DNA of 64,000 bases from an uncultured bacterium (GCA_947643595.1 CANRWP010000012.1:1-64000); one strand, 5' to 3'; shown: positions 52,438-60,912, counted from the stretch's first letter. Numbers and translations are program-made. The notes: generated by a model not told the origin, from the letters alone.

Positions 52438-53487
52438 ATGAAAGAATTTCTCAGACGCAAAAACATCATCTTCTCTTTTAAGCGATACGGCGTAGACTGC
52501 CTGGGCGCCATGGCACAGGGGCTGTTCTGTTCCCTTCTGATCGGCACGATCATCAAAACACTGGGACAGCAGACCGGCATGGAGTATCTTGTGACGATCG
52601 GTACATATGCCGCCAATATGGCGGGGCCGGCCATGGCGATCTCCATCGGCTTCGCTCTGCAGGCTCCCCCGCTCGTACTGTTCTCTCTGGCCGCGGTGGG
52701 CGGCGCTGCCAACGAACTGGGAGGAGCCGGCGGACCTCTCGCCGTTCTGATCATCGCCATCCTGGCGGCGGAATCCGGCAAAATCGTCTCCAAAGAGACA
52801 AAGGTCGATATCCTTGTCACCCCCTTCGTAACCATCTTCGTGGGTGTGGCGTTGTCGTCCCTTCTCGCCCCCGGCATCGGCGCTGCTGCCAGCTCCATCG
52901 GCCGGCTGATCATGTGGGCGACCGACCTGCAGCCGTTCCTGATGGGAATCCTCGTATCCGTGCTCGTCGGAATCGCTCTGACTCTTCCGATCTCCTCCGC
53001 GGCGATCTGCGCGGCGCTGTCGTTGACCGGACTGGCCGGCGGCGCCGCCGTGGCAGGCTGCTGCGCCAACATGGTCGGATTTGCTGTCATGAGCTTTCCG
53101 GAAAACAGATGGGGCGGGTTACTCTCCCAGGGTCTCGGCACTTCCATGCTTCAGATGGGCAACATCGTAAAAAATCCAAAGATCTGGATCCCTCCCATCG
53201 TCGCGTCCGCCATCACGGGTCCCATCGCAACCTGCCTGTTCCGACTGCAGATGAACGGCACTCCCGTCTCCTCCGGCATGGGCACCTGCGGACTGGTGGG
53301 ACAGATCGGCGTCTACACCGGCTGGTTAAACGACATAGCGGCAGGCACAAAGGCATCCATCACCGCTGCGGATTGGATCGGCCTGATCACGGTCTGCTTT
53401 CTTCTGCCCGCCGTCATCTCCCTTCTCCTGGGAAATCTGCTCCGGAAGATAGGGTGGATCAAAGAGAACGATCTGAAACTGGAATAG
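52438..53487 (+). CDS. EIIC-like membrane transporter (PTS_EIIC_2 family)
   Basis: 349 residues, about ten hydrophobic segments. It belongs to the group annotated as PTS sugar transporter subunit IIC type 2 (KRYGVDCLGAMAQGLFCSLLIGTIIKTLG start; GGAGGPLAVLIIAILAAESGK). No EIIA or EIIB gene is adjacent and no phosphorylation-site domain is fused, so transport may not depend on the phosphotransferase system. Substrate unknown. GAAGGAATAAAATATT precedes the ATG; a good terminator follows. Confidence 0.82.
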   Translation: MKEFLRRKNIIFSFKRYGVDCLGAMAQGLFCSLLIGTIIKTLGQQTGMEYLVTIGTYAANMAGPAMAISIGFALQAPPLVLFSLAAVGGAANELGGAGGPLAVLIIAILAAESGKIVSKETKVDILVTPFVTIFVGVALSSLLAPGIGAAASSIGRLIMWATDLQPFLMGILVSVLVGIALTLPISSAAICAALSLTGLAGGAAVAGCCANMVGFAVMSFPENRWGGLLSQGLGTSMLQMGNIVKNPKIWIPPIVASAITGPIATCLFRLQMNGTPVSSGMGTCGLVGQIGVYTGWLNDIAAGTKASITAADWIGLITVCFLLPAVISLLLGNLLRKIGWIKENDLKLE

Positions 53488-53497
53488 TACATACACC

Positions 53498-53529
53498 GAG
53501 GTATGGGCTCAATATCCATACCTCTTTTT
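53498..53529 (+). terminator. Terminator of the EIIC-like gene
   Basis: GAGGTATGG (53498-53506) and CCATACCTC (53516-53524) followed by TTTTT. The right arm covers the last codons of the convergent MATE gene. Confidence 0.9.
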
Positions 53530-54840
53530 GTATCGAAAGAACATAACCGCGGACAGTACCAGTGCCATCAGCTCCGCCGCCGGCGTGGCCAGCCAGATCC
53601 CGTTTACCCCAAAAAACAAAGGCAGCACCAGCATCGTGATCAACATAAACACGAAAGACCTGGAAAACGCCAGAATCGCCGAGACAATCCCGTTGGACAG
53701 AGCTGTGAACATGCCGCTGGCGAAGATATTGAACCCGATAAACAACAGTGCGATCGTACAGATCCCGTTTCCGGACACCGCCAGATCGTACACCGGGTTA
53801 TCCGGCTTTGCAAAGACCGACACGAGCGGCTTTGTCAGCAGGAAGGAAGCCGCCGCCGTCACCGCGGAGATACCCAGGATCACTTCCAGACTCAGCGCCA
53901 CCAGCTTTTTTAGCTTCTCCTGGTTTTTCTCCCCGTGGTAAAAGCTGAGCAACGGGGCCACCCCGTAGGAATACCCCGTGTAGAGGGAGCTGGCAAACAT
54001 CAGCACATACATGATGATCGTTACGGCCGCGACACCGTCCTCACCGACATAACGCAACATCGTCCAGTTGAACATCATCGTGATGATCCCGGTGACAAGC
54101 GCCGTGGCCATCTCCGAGCAGCCGTTTGTCGCCGCGTTCCACAGGACTTTAAGCCGGAACACAGGCTTTTTGAAGTGCAGCAGGCTCTTTTTCCCGGAGA
54201 ACACAAACACTCCCACCACCGCCGTCACGGAATATCCCAGTCCCGTCGCGATCGCCGCACCGCTTATCTCCATTTGAAACCCCGCGATAAACACATAGTC
54301 CAGCACCATGTTCAACACACCGCCCGCCACCGAACAGACCAAAGAGAGGGTCGCCTTCCCGCTGGCGATCATGTAGAGCGTAAAGTTATTCATCAGAAGG
54401 ATCGGCACCACAAAGATCAGATAGCGGCTCAGATACTCCATGCAGTACCTCTCCACCTCCGCCGACAGGTTCATGCCCGCAAAGATTTGATCCATCATCA
54501 CATATCCAAGGGCGCACATGGCAATCCCCACAATGACATTCACCAGGATCAGAAAGGTAAAGTCTTCCTTCGCCTCCTCGCTTCTTTGTTCCCCCATCTT
54601 CTTCATAATGACCGCGCTGCCGCCGGTGGCCAGCATGGTGGAGATCGCGGTGACGACCTGGATGATCGGTGCTGTCAGATTGATCGCGGACAGCGCGTCC
54701 GTGCCGATCAGATTCGAGACAAACAGCCCGTCCACCATCGTGTAAAAAGACATGAACACGGTCATCGCGATGGTCGGCACCGCAAATTTCAAAATATTTT
54801 TCCATGTCACCGGTTTCCGATACACATTCTGATTTTCCAT
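53509..54840 (-). CDS. MATE-family multidrug antiporter
   Basis: 443 residues, twelve hydrophobic segments, with the MATE core FAVPTIAMTVFMSFYTMVDGLFVSNLIGTDALSAINLTAP. The ATG at 54840 follows AACAGGTGAATTT; the frame is open 19 codons upstream. Its promoter contains a MerR-type dyad within a 19-bp spacer, and the divergent gene codes for a MerR-family regulator, so expression is very probably drug-inducible. Confidence 0.93.
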   Translation of the reverse strand: MENQNVYRKPVTWKNILKFAVPTIAMTVFMSFYTMVDGLFVSNLIGTDALSAINLTAPIIQVVTAISTMLATGGSAVIMKKMGEQRSEEAKEDFTFLILVNVIVGIAMCALGYVMMDQIFAGMNLSAEVERYCMEYLSRYLIFVVPILLMNNFTLYMIASGKATLSLVCSVAGGVLNMVLDYVFIAGFQMEISGAAIATGLGYSVTAVVGVFVFSGKKSLLHFKKPVFRLKVLWNAATNGCSEMATALVTGIITMMFNWTMLRYVGEDGVAAVTIIMYVLMFASSLYTGYSYGVAPLLSFYHGEKNQEKLKKLVALSLEVILGISAVTAAASFLLTKPLVSVFAKPDNPVYDLAVSGNGICTIALLFIGFNIFASGMFTALSNGIVSAILAFSRSFVFMLITMLVLPLFFGVNGIWLATPAAELMALVLSAVMFFRYKKRYGY

Positions 54841-54892
54841 AAATTCACCTGTTCCTTTCCCTGTCTTCTTGTATTTTTTCTCTGCATCGGAT

Positions 54893-54923
54893 ATCATAAA
54901 CCATACAGTAACTGTACGGTCAA
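54893..54923 (-). promoter_or_regulatory. MerR-type promoter/operator of the MATE pump
   Basis: On the minus strand, -35 TTGACC (54923-54918) and -10 TATGAT (54898-54893) are 19 bp apart, 2 more than usual. The spacer holds a dyad centred on 54910: TACAGT/ACTGTA inner arms with ACC/GGT outer arms (54900-54920). This is the layout by which MerR-family activators untwist an over-long spacer. Confidence 0.85.
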
Positions 54924-55002
54924 GTGAAAAATAAAATTTTAATCAGTGTCCGTTTATCCGGCCACACATGGAATAACATCCGGAAAGGAATCGATCGTTA
55001 TC

Positions 55003-55830
55003 ATGGAAGAAAAGAGCAAGCTCCTCACCATCGGCCAGTTCGCCGCCCTCCACGGCATCAACAAAAAAACTCTGATGTGGTACGACGAGATCGGCCTGTT
55101 TAAGCCCGCCGCCGTCAACCCCGAAAACGGCTACCGCTGTTACAGCTATCACCAGAGTCCCATCCTGGAAACTATCCTGCTGCTGCGGGAGCTGGACGTA
55201 TCCATAACAGAGATACAGGAATTCATGCGGCACCGGTGCGCTCAAAATATGAAAACTCTGTTAGAGGAAAAAATCTCAGACCTGGATCTGCAGATCATGC
55301 ATCTCCAGGCAGTCAGAAAAACCCTGCTGAACCACTGCCAGAGCATGGAGACCCTGCTGACGATGGACTTATCCGAGATCAGCATCGTAGAGAAGGAGGA
55401 GCGCTGTCTTGTGACAGTGGATATCGACAGCGAAACTACTTTTGAAAAGGAAGTGGAGCTGATCACAGCGGAGACGGCCAGATACCGGCTCGGACGCCTG
55501 CACGACGCCTCCTACGGATCCATGATACCCGTCTCCAGCCTGCGGAGCGGAAATTTTGACGATTACACAAAACTGTTCATAGAGATTCCCTTCCTGGAGA
55601 AGAAAAAGGGGATTCATATCCAGCCGAAGGGATCATATATCCGCGCCTTTCACAAGGGCAGTTTTGACAGAATACCCCAGCGCTATCACGCCATCTTTGA
55701 TTTTGCCCACAGACAGGGCCTTGCGCTGTCCGGTTTTTCCTACGAAAAGGGAATCAATGAGACCGTTGTCGACTGCGTCGATGACTATATCGTACAGATC
55801 GAGATTCCCGTCTCCTTTTTCGAAGCATAA
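55003..55830 (+). CDS. MerR-family multidrug-responsive regulator
   Basis: 275 residues. MerR winged helix (about 6-75: LLTIGQFAALHGINKKTLMWYDEIGLFKPAAVNPENGYRCYSYHQ), coiled-coil linker (about 85-120), and a C-terminal effector domain (about 125-275) of the GyrI-like/BmrR type. Binds toxic cations and activates the divergent MATE gene. The chosen ATG (55003) lies 13 bases behind AAAGGA. N-terminal extension to 54946 is possible but unlikely. Confidence 0.9.
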   Translation: MEEKSKLLTIGQFAALHGINKKTLMWYDEIGLFKPAAVNPENGYRCYSYHQSPILETILLLRELDVSITEIQEFMRHRCAQNMKTLLEEKISDLDLQIMHLQAVRKTLLNHCQSMETLLTMDLSEISIVEKEERCLVTVDIDSETTFEKEVELITAETARYRLGRLHDASYGSMIPVSSLRSGNFDDYTKLFIEIPFLEKKKGIHIQPKGSYIRAFHKGSFDRIPQRYHAIFDFAHRQGLALSGFSYEKGINETVVDCVDDYIVQIEIPVSFFEA

Positions 55831-55877
55831 AAGCTATCCCGACAGCACACTCTATAATGAAAAAGGAGGTATTTCTT

Positions 55878-56960
55878 ATGGAGAGAAAAGTACGGATCGC
55901 ACAGTACGGGTGCGGGAAAATGAGTGTATACCTGATGCGGTATGCGCTCGAGAAGGGAGCGGAACTGGTGGCCGCATTCGACAGGAATCCCGCTGTGATC
56001 GGAAAAGATGCAGGGGAGATCATAGGCACGGGTAATATCGGCGTCACAGTCTCCGACGCCAAAGCCGCGGACAGGATCCTCGGCGAGCTGAAGCCGGACG
56101 CCTGCGTGATCGCCACGCGCTCCACAATGCTCGATCTGAAAGAAGCTTTTTCCACCTGTGCAAAAAATGGGGTAAACGCGATCTCCACCTGCGAGGAGTC
56201 GCTGTACCCCTGGAACTCGTCCTACGAGATCACCAAAGAGCTGGATGATCTGGCAAAAGCGGGCAACTGCACGCTCTGCGGCAGCGGCTACCCGGATATG
56301 TACTGGGGTTCCCTGATCACAACGCTGGCGGGCTCCATCCACACCCTGAAGAAGATCAAAGGCAGCAGCAGTTACAACGTGGAAGACTACGGCATCGCGC
56401 TGGCGGAAGGCCACGGCGCCGGATTGTCCATCAAAGAATTTGAAAAACAGATCGGCAACTACAATGACCTATCCTACGAGGAGACGAAAAAGCTGATCGC
56501 AGACGGTGTGATCGAGCCCTCCTACATGTGGAACCAGAACGGATGGCTCTGCAGCCGGCTCGGCCTGCACGTCGTTTCCCAGACGCAGAAATGCATCCCC
56601 ATCACCCACAAGGAGGATCTGGCATCCGACACCCTCCATATAACGATCAAAGCGGGAGATGCCACCGGCATGTCCGCTGTCGTGACGACCGAGACCGAGG
56701 AAGGCATCACCCTGGAAACCCAGTGCCTCGGCTATGTGTACGGTCCGGAGGATATGGATCGGAACGAGTGGACACTGGAGGGCGAGCCGGATACGACGCT
56801 GGTGGTAAACCGCCCCGCAACGGTGGAACTGACCTGCGCCACGCTGATCAACCGCATTCCGATGCTGATCGACGCTGAGCCGGGGTATATCACCACCGAA
56901 AAGATGCCGGTGAATCATTATCTGGTGAAACCGATGAACGAGTACGTGACAAGCAGATAG
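55878..56960 (+). CDS. DapB-fold NAD(P)-dependent dehydrogenase, 2,4-diaminopentanoate dehydrogenase-like
   Basis: 360 residues. Rossmann N-terminus (RIAQYGCGKMSVYLMRYALEKGAELVAAFDRNP), then ELKPDACVIATRSTMLDLKEAF and a C-terminal domain like that of dihydrodipicolinate reductase and 2,4-diaminopentanoate dehydrogenase. The latter acts in anaerobic ornithine breakdown, but no other ornithine-pathway gene is near. It could be a related amino acid amine dehydrogenase. AAAGGAGGTATTTCTT precedes the ATG at 55878. Stand-alone between the MerR gene and the UppS-like gene. Confidence 0.7.
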   Translation: MERKVRIAQYGCGKMSVYLMRYALEKGAELVAAFDRNPAVIGKDAGEIIGTGNIGVTVSDAKAADRILGELKPDACVIATRSTMLDLKEAFSTCAKNGVNAISTCEESLYPWNSSYEITKELDDLAKAGNCTLCGSGYPDMYWGSLITTLAGSIHTLKKIKGSSSYNVEDYGIALAEGHGAGLSIKEFEKQIGNYNDLSYEETKKLIADGVIEPSYMWNQNGWLCSRLGLHVVSQTQKCIPITHKEDLASDTLHITIKAGDATGMSAVVTTETEEGITLETQCLGYVYGPEDMDRNEWTLEGEPDTTLVVNRPATVELTCATLINRIPMLIDAEPGYITTEKMPVNHYLVKPMNEYVTSR

Positions 56961-57009
56961 ACCGCCCGATTTTTGCATAAATTCCCAAAGTCTGTCCATA
57001 CTAACAGAC

Positions 57010-57624
57010 ATGAAGCGAATTCCAAAACACATCGGCGTGATTCCGGATGGCAACAGACGCTGGGCCAAACAAAACGGACTGAAAAAAGAAGACGGTTACA
57101 CCTACGGGCTTGCCCCGGGAATAAGACTCCTCAAAGCGGTGCAGGAATGCGGCGTGCAGGAGCTGACTTTCTACGGTTTTACCGTAGATAACTGTAAGCG
57201 GCCGAAGGAACAGGTACTTTCCTTTTCCAAAGCCTGCGTCGAGGCCGCCAAAATGATCGAGCAGGAGAATACGGAACTGTTTGTACTTGGCAATACGGAC
57301 TCCTCCTGCTTTCCTGCCGCTCTGCTTCCCCATGCGGACCGCAGGCGGCCCCCCGCCTATACCGAAGGAAAGCTGAGGGTAAATCTTCTGACTCACTACG
57401 GCTGGGAGTGGGATATGAAAAACGGCTGGGCATCCCGCGGGATACCGCGGATCGATCTGGTGATCCGCTGGGGCGGGATGTGCCGCCTGTCGGGTTTTCT
57501 GCCCCTGCAGACCGTCTATTCCGATTTTTATATCGTCAGAGAACTCTGGCCCGACTTTGAAGAACAGCAGTTTCTGGATGCCCTGAAGTGGTATCAGAGG
57601 CAGGACGTCACGCTGGGAGGGTAG
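57010..57624 (+). CDS. Shortened UppS-like cis-prenyltransferase paralogue
   Basis: 204 residues against about 230-250 in undecaprenyl diphosphate synthase. The catalytic aspartate is kept (D13 in PDGNRRWA), as are the tyrosine block LTFYGFT and DLVIRWGG...RLSGFLPLQTVYSDFYI. Changes: the conserved GHxxG is GYTYG, SENW becomes VDNC, GGE becomes GGM, the Mg-binding Glu of AYAELYF is Asp, and about 30 residues before DLVIR are missing. It may make a different polyprenyl product or be inactive. No clear ribosome site; short spacing (49 bases) to the dehydrogenase gene suggests co-transcription. Confidence 0.78.
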   Translation: MKRIPKHIGVIPDGNRRWAKQNGLKKEDGYTYGLAPGIRLLKAVQECGVQELTFYGFTVDNCKRPKEQVLSFSKACVEAAKMIEQENTELFVLGNTDSSCFPAALLPHADRRRPPAYTEGKLRVNLLTHYGWEWDMKNGWASRGIPRIDLVIRWGGMCRLSGFLPLQTVYSDFYIVRELWPDFEEQQFLDALKWYQRQDVTLGG

Positions 57625-57669
57625 CATCTTCACTTCTTATGCCGAAAGTCACTGACTGACCCACTCAGT

Positions 57670-57685
57670 ATACTTTATAAAGTAT
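57670..57685. promoter_or_regulatory. Perfect 16-bp palindrome upstream of the small hydrolase
   Basis: ATACTTTATAAAGTAT is its own reverse complement. It lies 46 bases after the UppS-like gene and 75 bases before the next start, the place for an operator. No matching regulator is identified. Confidence 0.4.
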
Positions 57686-57759
57686 TTTTTATATGGAACA
57701 TACCGATAAACCTGTGATATTATTTAAGGGAGAATTATCAGGAAGCGAAAGGATAAATT

Positions 57760-58326
57760 ATGTCAAAAATAGCCGTTTATTTCCCGGGTATAGGATACCA
57801 CTGTGACAAACCTCTTCTGTATTACAGCCAGAGCATTGCTCGTAAACACGGATATGAAAATTCCAGAAATGTGAGCTATACATACAAAGCCGGAAATATC
57901 CGCGGCAATGACGGGAAGATGAAAGAGGCATACGAAATATTATTTTCGCAGACCGAAGCCGAACTTGCAGATATCTCCTGGTCCGCATATGACGATGTGC
58001 TTTTTATCTCAAAGAGTATCGGAACGATCATCGCGGCATCCTATGCGAAAAAACATGGGTTGGAATCCGCAAGGCACGTCCTGTATACGCCTCTGGCGCA
58101 GACTTACCTCTTCGCGCCGAATCGCGCGATCGGTTTTATCGGGACTGAGGATCCATGGAGCGATACAGATGAAATCATCAGGCTCTCCGACTTAAACTAT
58201 ATCCCGTTGACCGTGTATGAGGGCTGCAACCATTCTCTCGAATGCAATGACACCTTGAAAAACATCGAAAACTTAAAAGATATCATGCAGAGAACGCATG
58301 ATTTCTGCACCTCGAAACCCTGCTGA
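57760..58326 (+). CDS. Small alpha/beta-hydrolase-like protein
   Basis: 188 residues, alpha/beta-hydrolase fold without a lid domain. Probable nucleophile S86 in FISKSIGTIIA (SKSIG in place of GxSxG), acid in GFIGTEDPWSD and base in YEGCNHSLE. Compact size fits small esterase-type or alpha/beta-hydrolase family proteins of unknown substrate. GAAAGGATAAATT precedes the ATG. Monocistronic. Confidence 0.75.
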   Translation: MSKIAVYFPGIGYHCDKPLLYYSQSIARKHGYENSRNVSYTYKAGNIRGNDGKMKEAYEILFSQTEAELADISWSAYDDVLFISKSIGTIIAASYAKKHGLESARHVLYTPLAQTYLFAPNRAIGFIGTEDPWSDTDEIIRLSDLNYIPLTVYEGCNHSLECNDTLKNIENLKDIMQRTHDFCTSKPC

Positions 58327-58343
58327 CCATCTCTGACCGGAAG

Positions 58344-58766
58344 TTACCGCAGCAGCGCCATGCTCCCGGTCAGTTTGTTGATCTTCTTTTTCGCGCCGCA
58401 GACAGCGATCCCGAAATAGCGTAACTCCGCCTCCGAAACCTCTTTTATCTTTTCCGTAAATTCCTCGTAGGTCCTGCATCCCTGCGCCACATCAGAGAAA
58501 TCAACCACCGTCAAATCCGAAAATTCCGGTTCATACAGTTTCTCACGGATGTTTCTGATTGCCTCTCCGTTCCCCTTTAAAATCGGCACCGGAAATTCGA
58601 TGATCCCCAGATGCCCGTTGCCCGTCCTGTCATACACATCCGCCCCCACAACATCCTGTCGGTATTTCCCAATCGTAATCCCCAGGATTGCCGCCGTATT
58701 TGCTATGATGCCGGGCGGCAGGCTCTCATCGATTACCATGATACATTTTTCATTCTGCACGCTCAT
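58344..58766 (-). CDS. DUF2000-family protein
   Basis: 140 residues. The opening KCIMVIDESLPPGIIANTAAILGITIGKY and the central IEFPVPILKGNGEAIRNIREKL match DUF2000, a small family related to peptidyl-tRNA hydrolase II folds with no proven activity. GGAGGATGCGGAAA precedes the ATG at 58766. Its start overlaps the end of the short upstream gene by 17 bases, suggesting coupled translation. Confidence 0.78.
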   Translation of the reverse strand: MSVQNEKCIMVIDESLPPGIIANTAAILGITIGKYRQDVVGADVYDRTGNGHLGIIEFPVPILKGNGEAIRNIREKLYEPEFSDLTVVDFSDVAQGCRTYEEFTEKIKEVSEAELRYFGIAVCGAKKKINKLTGSMALLR

Positions 58767-58959
58767 TTTCCGCATCCTCCATGAATTGTTTTTCTTTTTG
58801 ATAGCAACGGATATCCTCCTGCGAAAACTTATAATACAGCGGATAGACCACAAGATATCCGTCCATTTTTTTCAGTATCCACCCCCGGCAGACGAAAGTC
58901 TCCCTGTCAGGAAACAGACTGACGATCTGCTCCTCTATCTTTATGGCAGGCTCATTCAT
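58750..58959 (-). CDS. Short protein resembling the N-terminus of a GNAT acetyltransferase
   Basis: 69 residues. IEEQIVSLFPDRETFVCRGWILKKMDGYLVVYPLYYKF resembles the N-terminal part of a GNAT subgroup that begins with LNAWPALQ...DGWILRF.GYTKRANSV.PLY, but the acetyl-CoA-binding half is absent. A good GGAGG site lies 10 bases upstream, so it is probably still translated. It overlaps both the broken AraC gene (by 8 bases) and the DUF2000 gene (by 17 bases). Most likely a truncated gene; a genuine small protein is not excluded. Confidence 0.5.
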   Translation of the reverse strand: MNEPAIKIEEQIVSLFPDRETFVCRGWILKKMDGYLVVYPLYYKFSQEDIRCYQKEKQFMEDAENERAE

Positions 58960-59469
58960 TTATTCTACTCCTCCCCCTGTCCTTTTCCGAAAATATTTCC
59001 CGGTAGATGCCCGGCGCAAGCCCAATGAACTGGTTGAAATAATTTGTGAAGTGGCTCTGATCCGAAAACCCGGTTCTGACCGCCGCCTCCACCGGAGGAA
59101 TCCCCTCGGACAACAGTTTTTTTGCCTCGCTGATACGGATCGTCTCCAGGTAGCGGTAAGGCGTGACTCCCTTAGATTTTGTGAAGGCGCGCAACAGTGT
59201 TGACTTGCTGAGCCCTGCATGGCGGCATATCTGATCCAGATAAATGCGCTCCGCGAAATGCTGCTCCATGTATCTGCAGGCCTTCTCAATCTCCTCCCTG
59301 CACTCTGGGACACAGCGCTCAAAGGGCTGTCCGTATCTCCGGATAAGAAGCGATATCAGGAGCAACAGCACTTCCTCCTTCTTGAAGCCTCCGACTCCCC
59401 CCATGACCATCTCGTGCAGAGAACGCAGACAAACCCCCGCTTCCCCATCACGGACAACATTGGAAGCAG
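58952..59469 (-). pseudogene. AraC-family regulator, C-terminal fragment
   Basis: An open frame holds the AraC double helix-turn-helix (IYLDQICRHAGLSKSTLLRAFTKSKGVTPYRYLETIRI and AVRTGFSDQSHFTNYFNQFIGLAPGIYRE) preceded by an interdomain stretch (NVVRDGEAGVCLRSLHEMVMGG...KKEEVLLLLISLLIRRYG). The N-terminal cupin of about 130 residues is missing: the frame meets LacI-like sequence at about 59470. The first ATG (59410) has no ribosome site. A 152-residue DNA-binding product is possible but looks like decay. Confidence 0.7.
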
Positions 59470-59472
59470 CTA

Positions 59473-59613
59473 TATCATGGATGTCAGGGCATTGTATCCT
59501 CCTTGCTCCGTGTCTGCAATATTTTGAATATAGTCATAATTAGGAGAAATATTGTATTTTTTTATACCATCGCAATAATCAGTGAAACGATGAAAATCAT
59601 TTCTTGATTCATC
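59473..59613 (-). pseudogene. LacI-family regulator, central fragment (apparently inverted)
   Basis: 47 open codons on the minus strand read DESRNDFHRFTDYCDGIKKY, then NISPNYDYIQNIADTEQGGY and NALTSMI, then stop. This is the pattern of the LacI ligand domain between the R..GY..GL helix and the segment before the ND.IAIGA motif. The part that should follow, NAIAIGAIRAA, is found on the opposite strand at 59589-59882. No start codon or ribosome site. Confidence 0.6.
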
Positions 59614-59882
59614 CTAACGCAATTGCAATAGGCGCGATCCGCGCTGCATATGAAAATCATATCGCTATCCCGGATACGCTTGGTATTACCGGTATTGATA
59701 ATACGTTTTTATCCGAATTCCTCACTCCCAGTCTGACAACTGTGGATGTGCCAAAAGCAGATCTCTGCAGGCTGGCAGTACACATGCTATCAGATCAACT
59801 TGAAAACAATTGCAACAAACAGATCCGCCTGGATGTGCCTTTTGACCTGAAAATCAGGGAATCCTGCGGTGCAAAACAGTAA
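59589..59882 (+). pseudogene. LacI-family regulator, C-terminal fragment
   Basis: About 97 open codons with the LacI C-terminal blocks HPNAIAIGAIRAAYENHIAIPDTLGITGIDNTF and PSLTTVDVPKADLCRLAVHML, ending DVPFDLKIRESCG. The DNA-binding domain and most of the ligand domain are missing. A TTG at 59604 could start a 92-residue frame but has no ribosome site. Restoring the adjacent 130-bp segment to this strand would extend the same gene. Confidence 0.75.
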
Positions 59883-59896
59883 CGCGGACTTCTATC

Positions 59897-59923
59897 ACAA
59901 AAACAGCGGGGAAAATTCCCCGC
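59897..59923 (-). terminator. Terminator of the DMT transporter gene
   Basis: GCGGGGAA (59906-59913) and TTCCCCGC (59916-59923) pair; on the minus strand CTGTTTTTGTG follows. It is 25 bases past the transporter stop. Confidence 0.85.
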
Positions 59924-59947
59924 CGTTCGTCAGCTTTAGGCTTATCA

Positions 59948-60826
59948 CTATTTCCTCCGATTCAACACGACGATCGCCGCAAAAATAATGCCGACTCCTA
60001 TCACCCCGAAGACATCCATCCGCTCTTTCATCACGACAACTCCAAGCAGGGAAGCGACAGCTGGTTCGATGGACGATATCACCGCCACGCGGCTTGCCTC
60101 CATATCCTCCAGCGCGACATTGTAACACAGATAAGAACATATATTGCAGACAAACGACGCCGCCACCAGCCACACCCCGGCAATCGGAGCCGCCGCAACT
60201 ATCCCCGCCAGTTCTCCCGGATCGATCAGCATAATACCCGCAAGAGCCGCCGTCAAAAAGGAATAAAACAACACCGTCACCGCGTGATAGCGTTTCAGCA
60301 AAACCCCCGCCACAATCGTATAAAAGGCATACCCGACGGCCGCCGCAAGTCCCCACAGATAGGCCGGGAGCGGATAAGAGAGGCTCCCACCCATAATGCC
60401 GGATACAAAGGCGCAGCCTGTGACTGCCATGAGCACCGCCGCCACCTTGCGGAAGGTGATCCTCTCCTTAAAAATAATAGCCGACGCCATCGTCACGATC
60501 GCCGGGGATGTATACAGCAAAACTGCCGCCACCGGCATGGAGGATTTCTCGATGGTGATACCGTAACAGATATTAAAAAACAGAAGACACAATATCCCCG
60601 TCACGCAAAACCACAGAATGTCCCGCGGGCGGATTTTCAAAAGTTCTCTCTTCCCTATCCCCAGAAAACTTCCGACAAGAACCACAGCAATCAGGTATCT
60701 CGCCACTGTCATCGGCACAGAACCGACGCCATATGTTCCCAGTTTATGTACGAACAACCCTACGCTTGCCCACATACAGCCCGAAAGGGCCGCCAAAATA
60801 ACCGCTCTTTTTTCTTTTGTACTCAT
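59948..60826 (-). CDS. EamA-family (DMT) transporter
   Basis: 292 residues, ten hydrophobic segments in two EamA repeats (about 10-140 and 150-288). Seen: SGCMWASVGLFVHKLGTYG at the start and SSIEPAVASLLGVVVMKERMDVFGVIGVGIIF at the end, matching the repeat signature. Exports metabolites such as amino acids; substrate unknown. AGGAGGGTACC precedes the ATG. Monocistronic. Confidence 0.92.
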   Translation of the reverse strand: MSTKEKRAVILAALSGCMWASVGLFVHKLGTYGVGSVPMTVARYLIAVVLVGSFLGIGKRELLKIRPRDILWFCVTGILCLLFFNICYGITIEKSSMPVAAVLLYTSPAIVTMASAIIFKERITFRKVAAVLMAVTGCAFVSGIMGGSLSYPLPAYLWGLAAAVGYAFYTIVAGVLLKRYHAVTVLFYSFLTAALAGIMLIDPGELAGIVAAAPIAGVWLVAASFVCNICSYLCYNVALEDMEASRVAVISSIEPAVASLLGVVVMKERMDVFGVIGVGIIFAAIVVLNRRK

Positions 60827-60912
60827 GGTACCCTCCTGTCAGACGCAGTACCATTATATATTTTTTCCGCCATTTTCTCAAATCCGCTTTTTCCCGCCGG
60901 CGGTGCAAAAAA

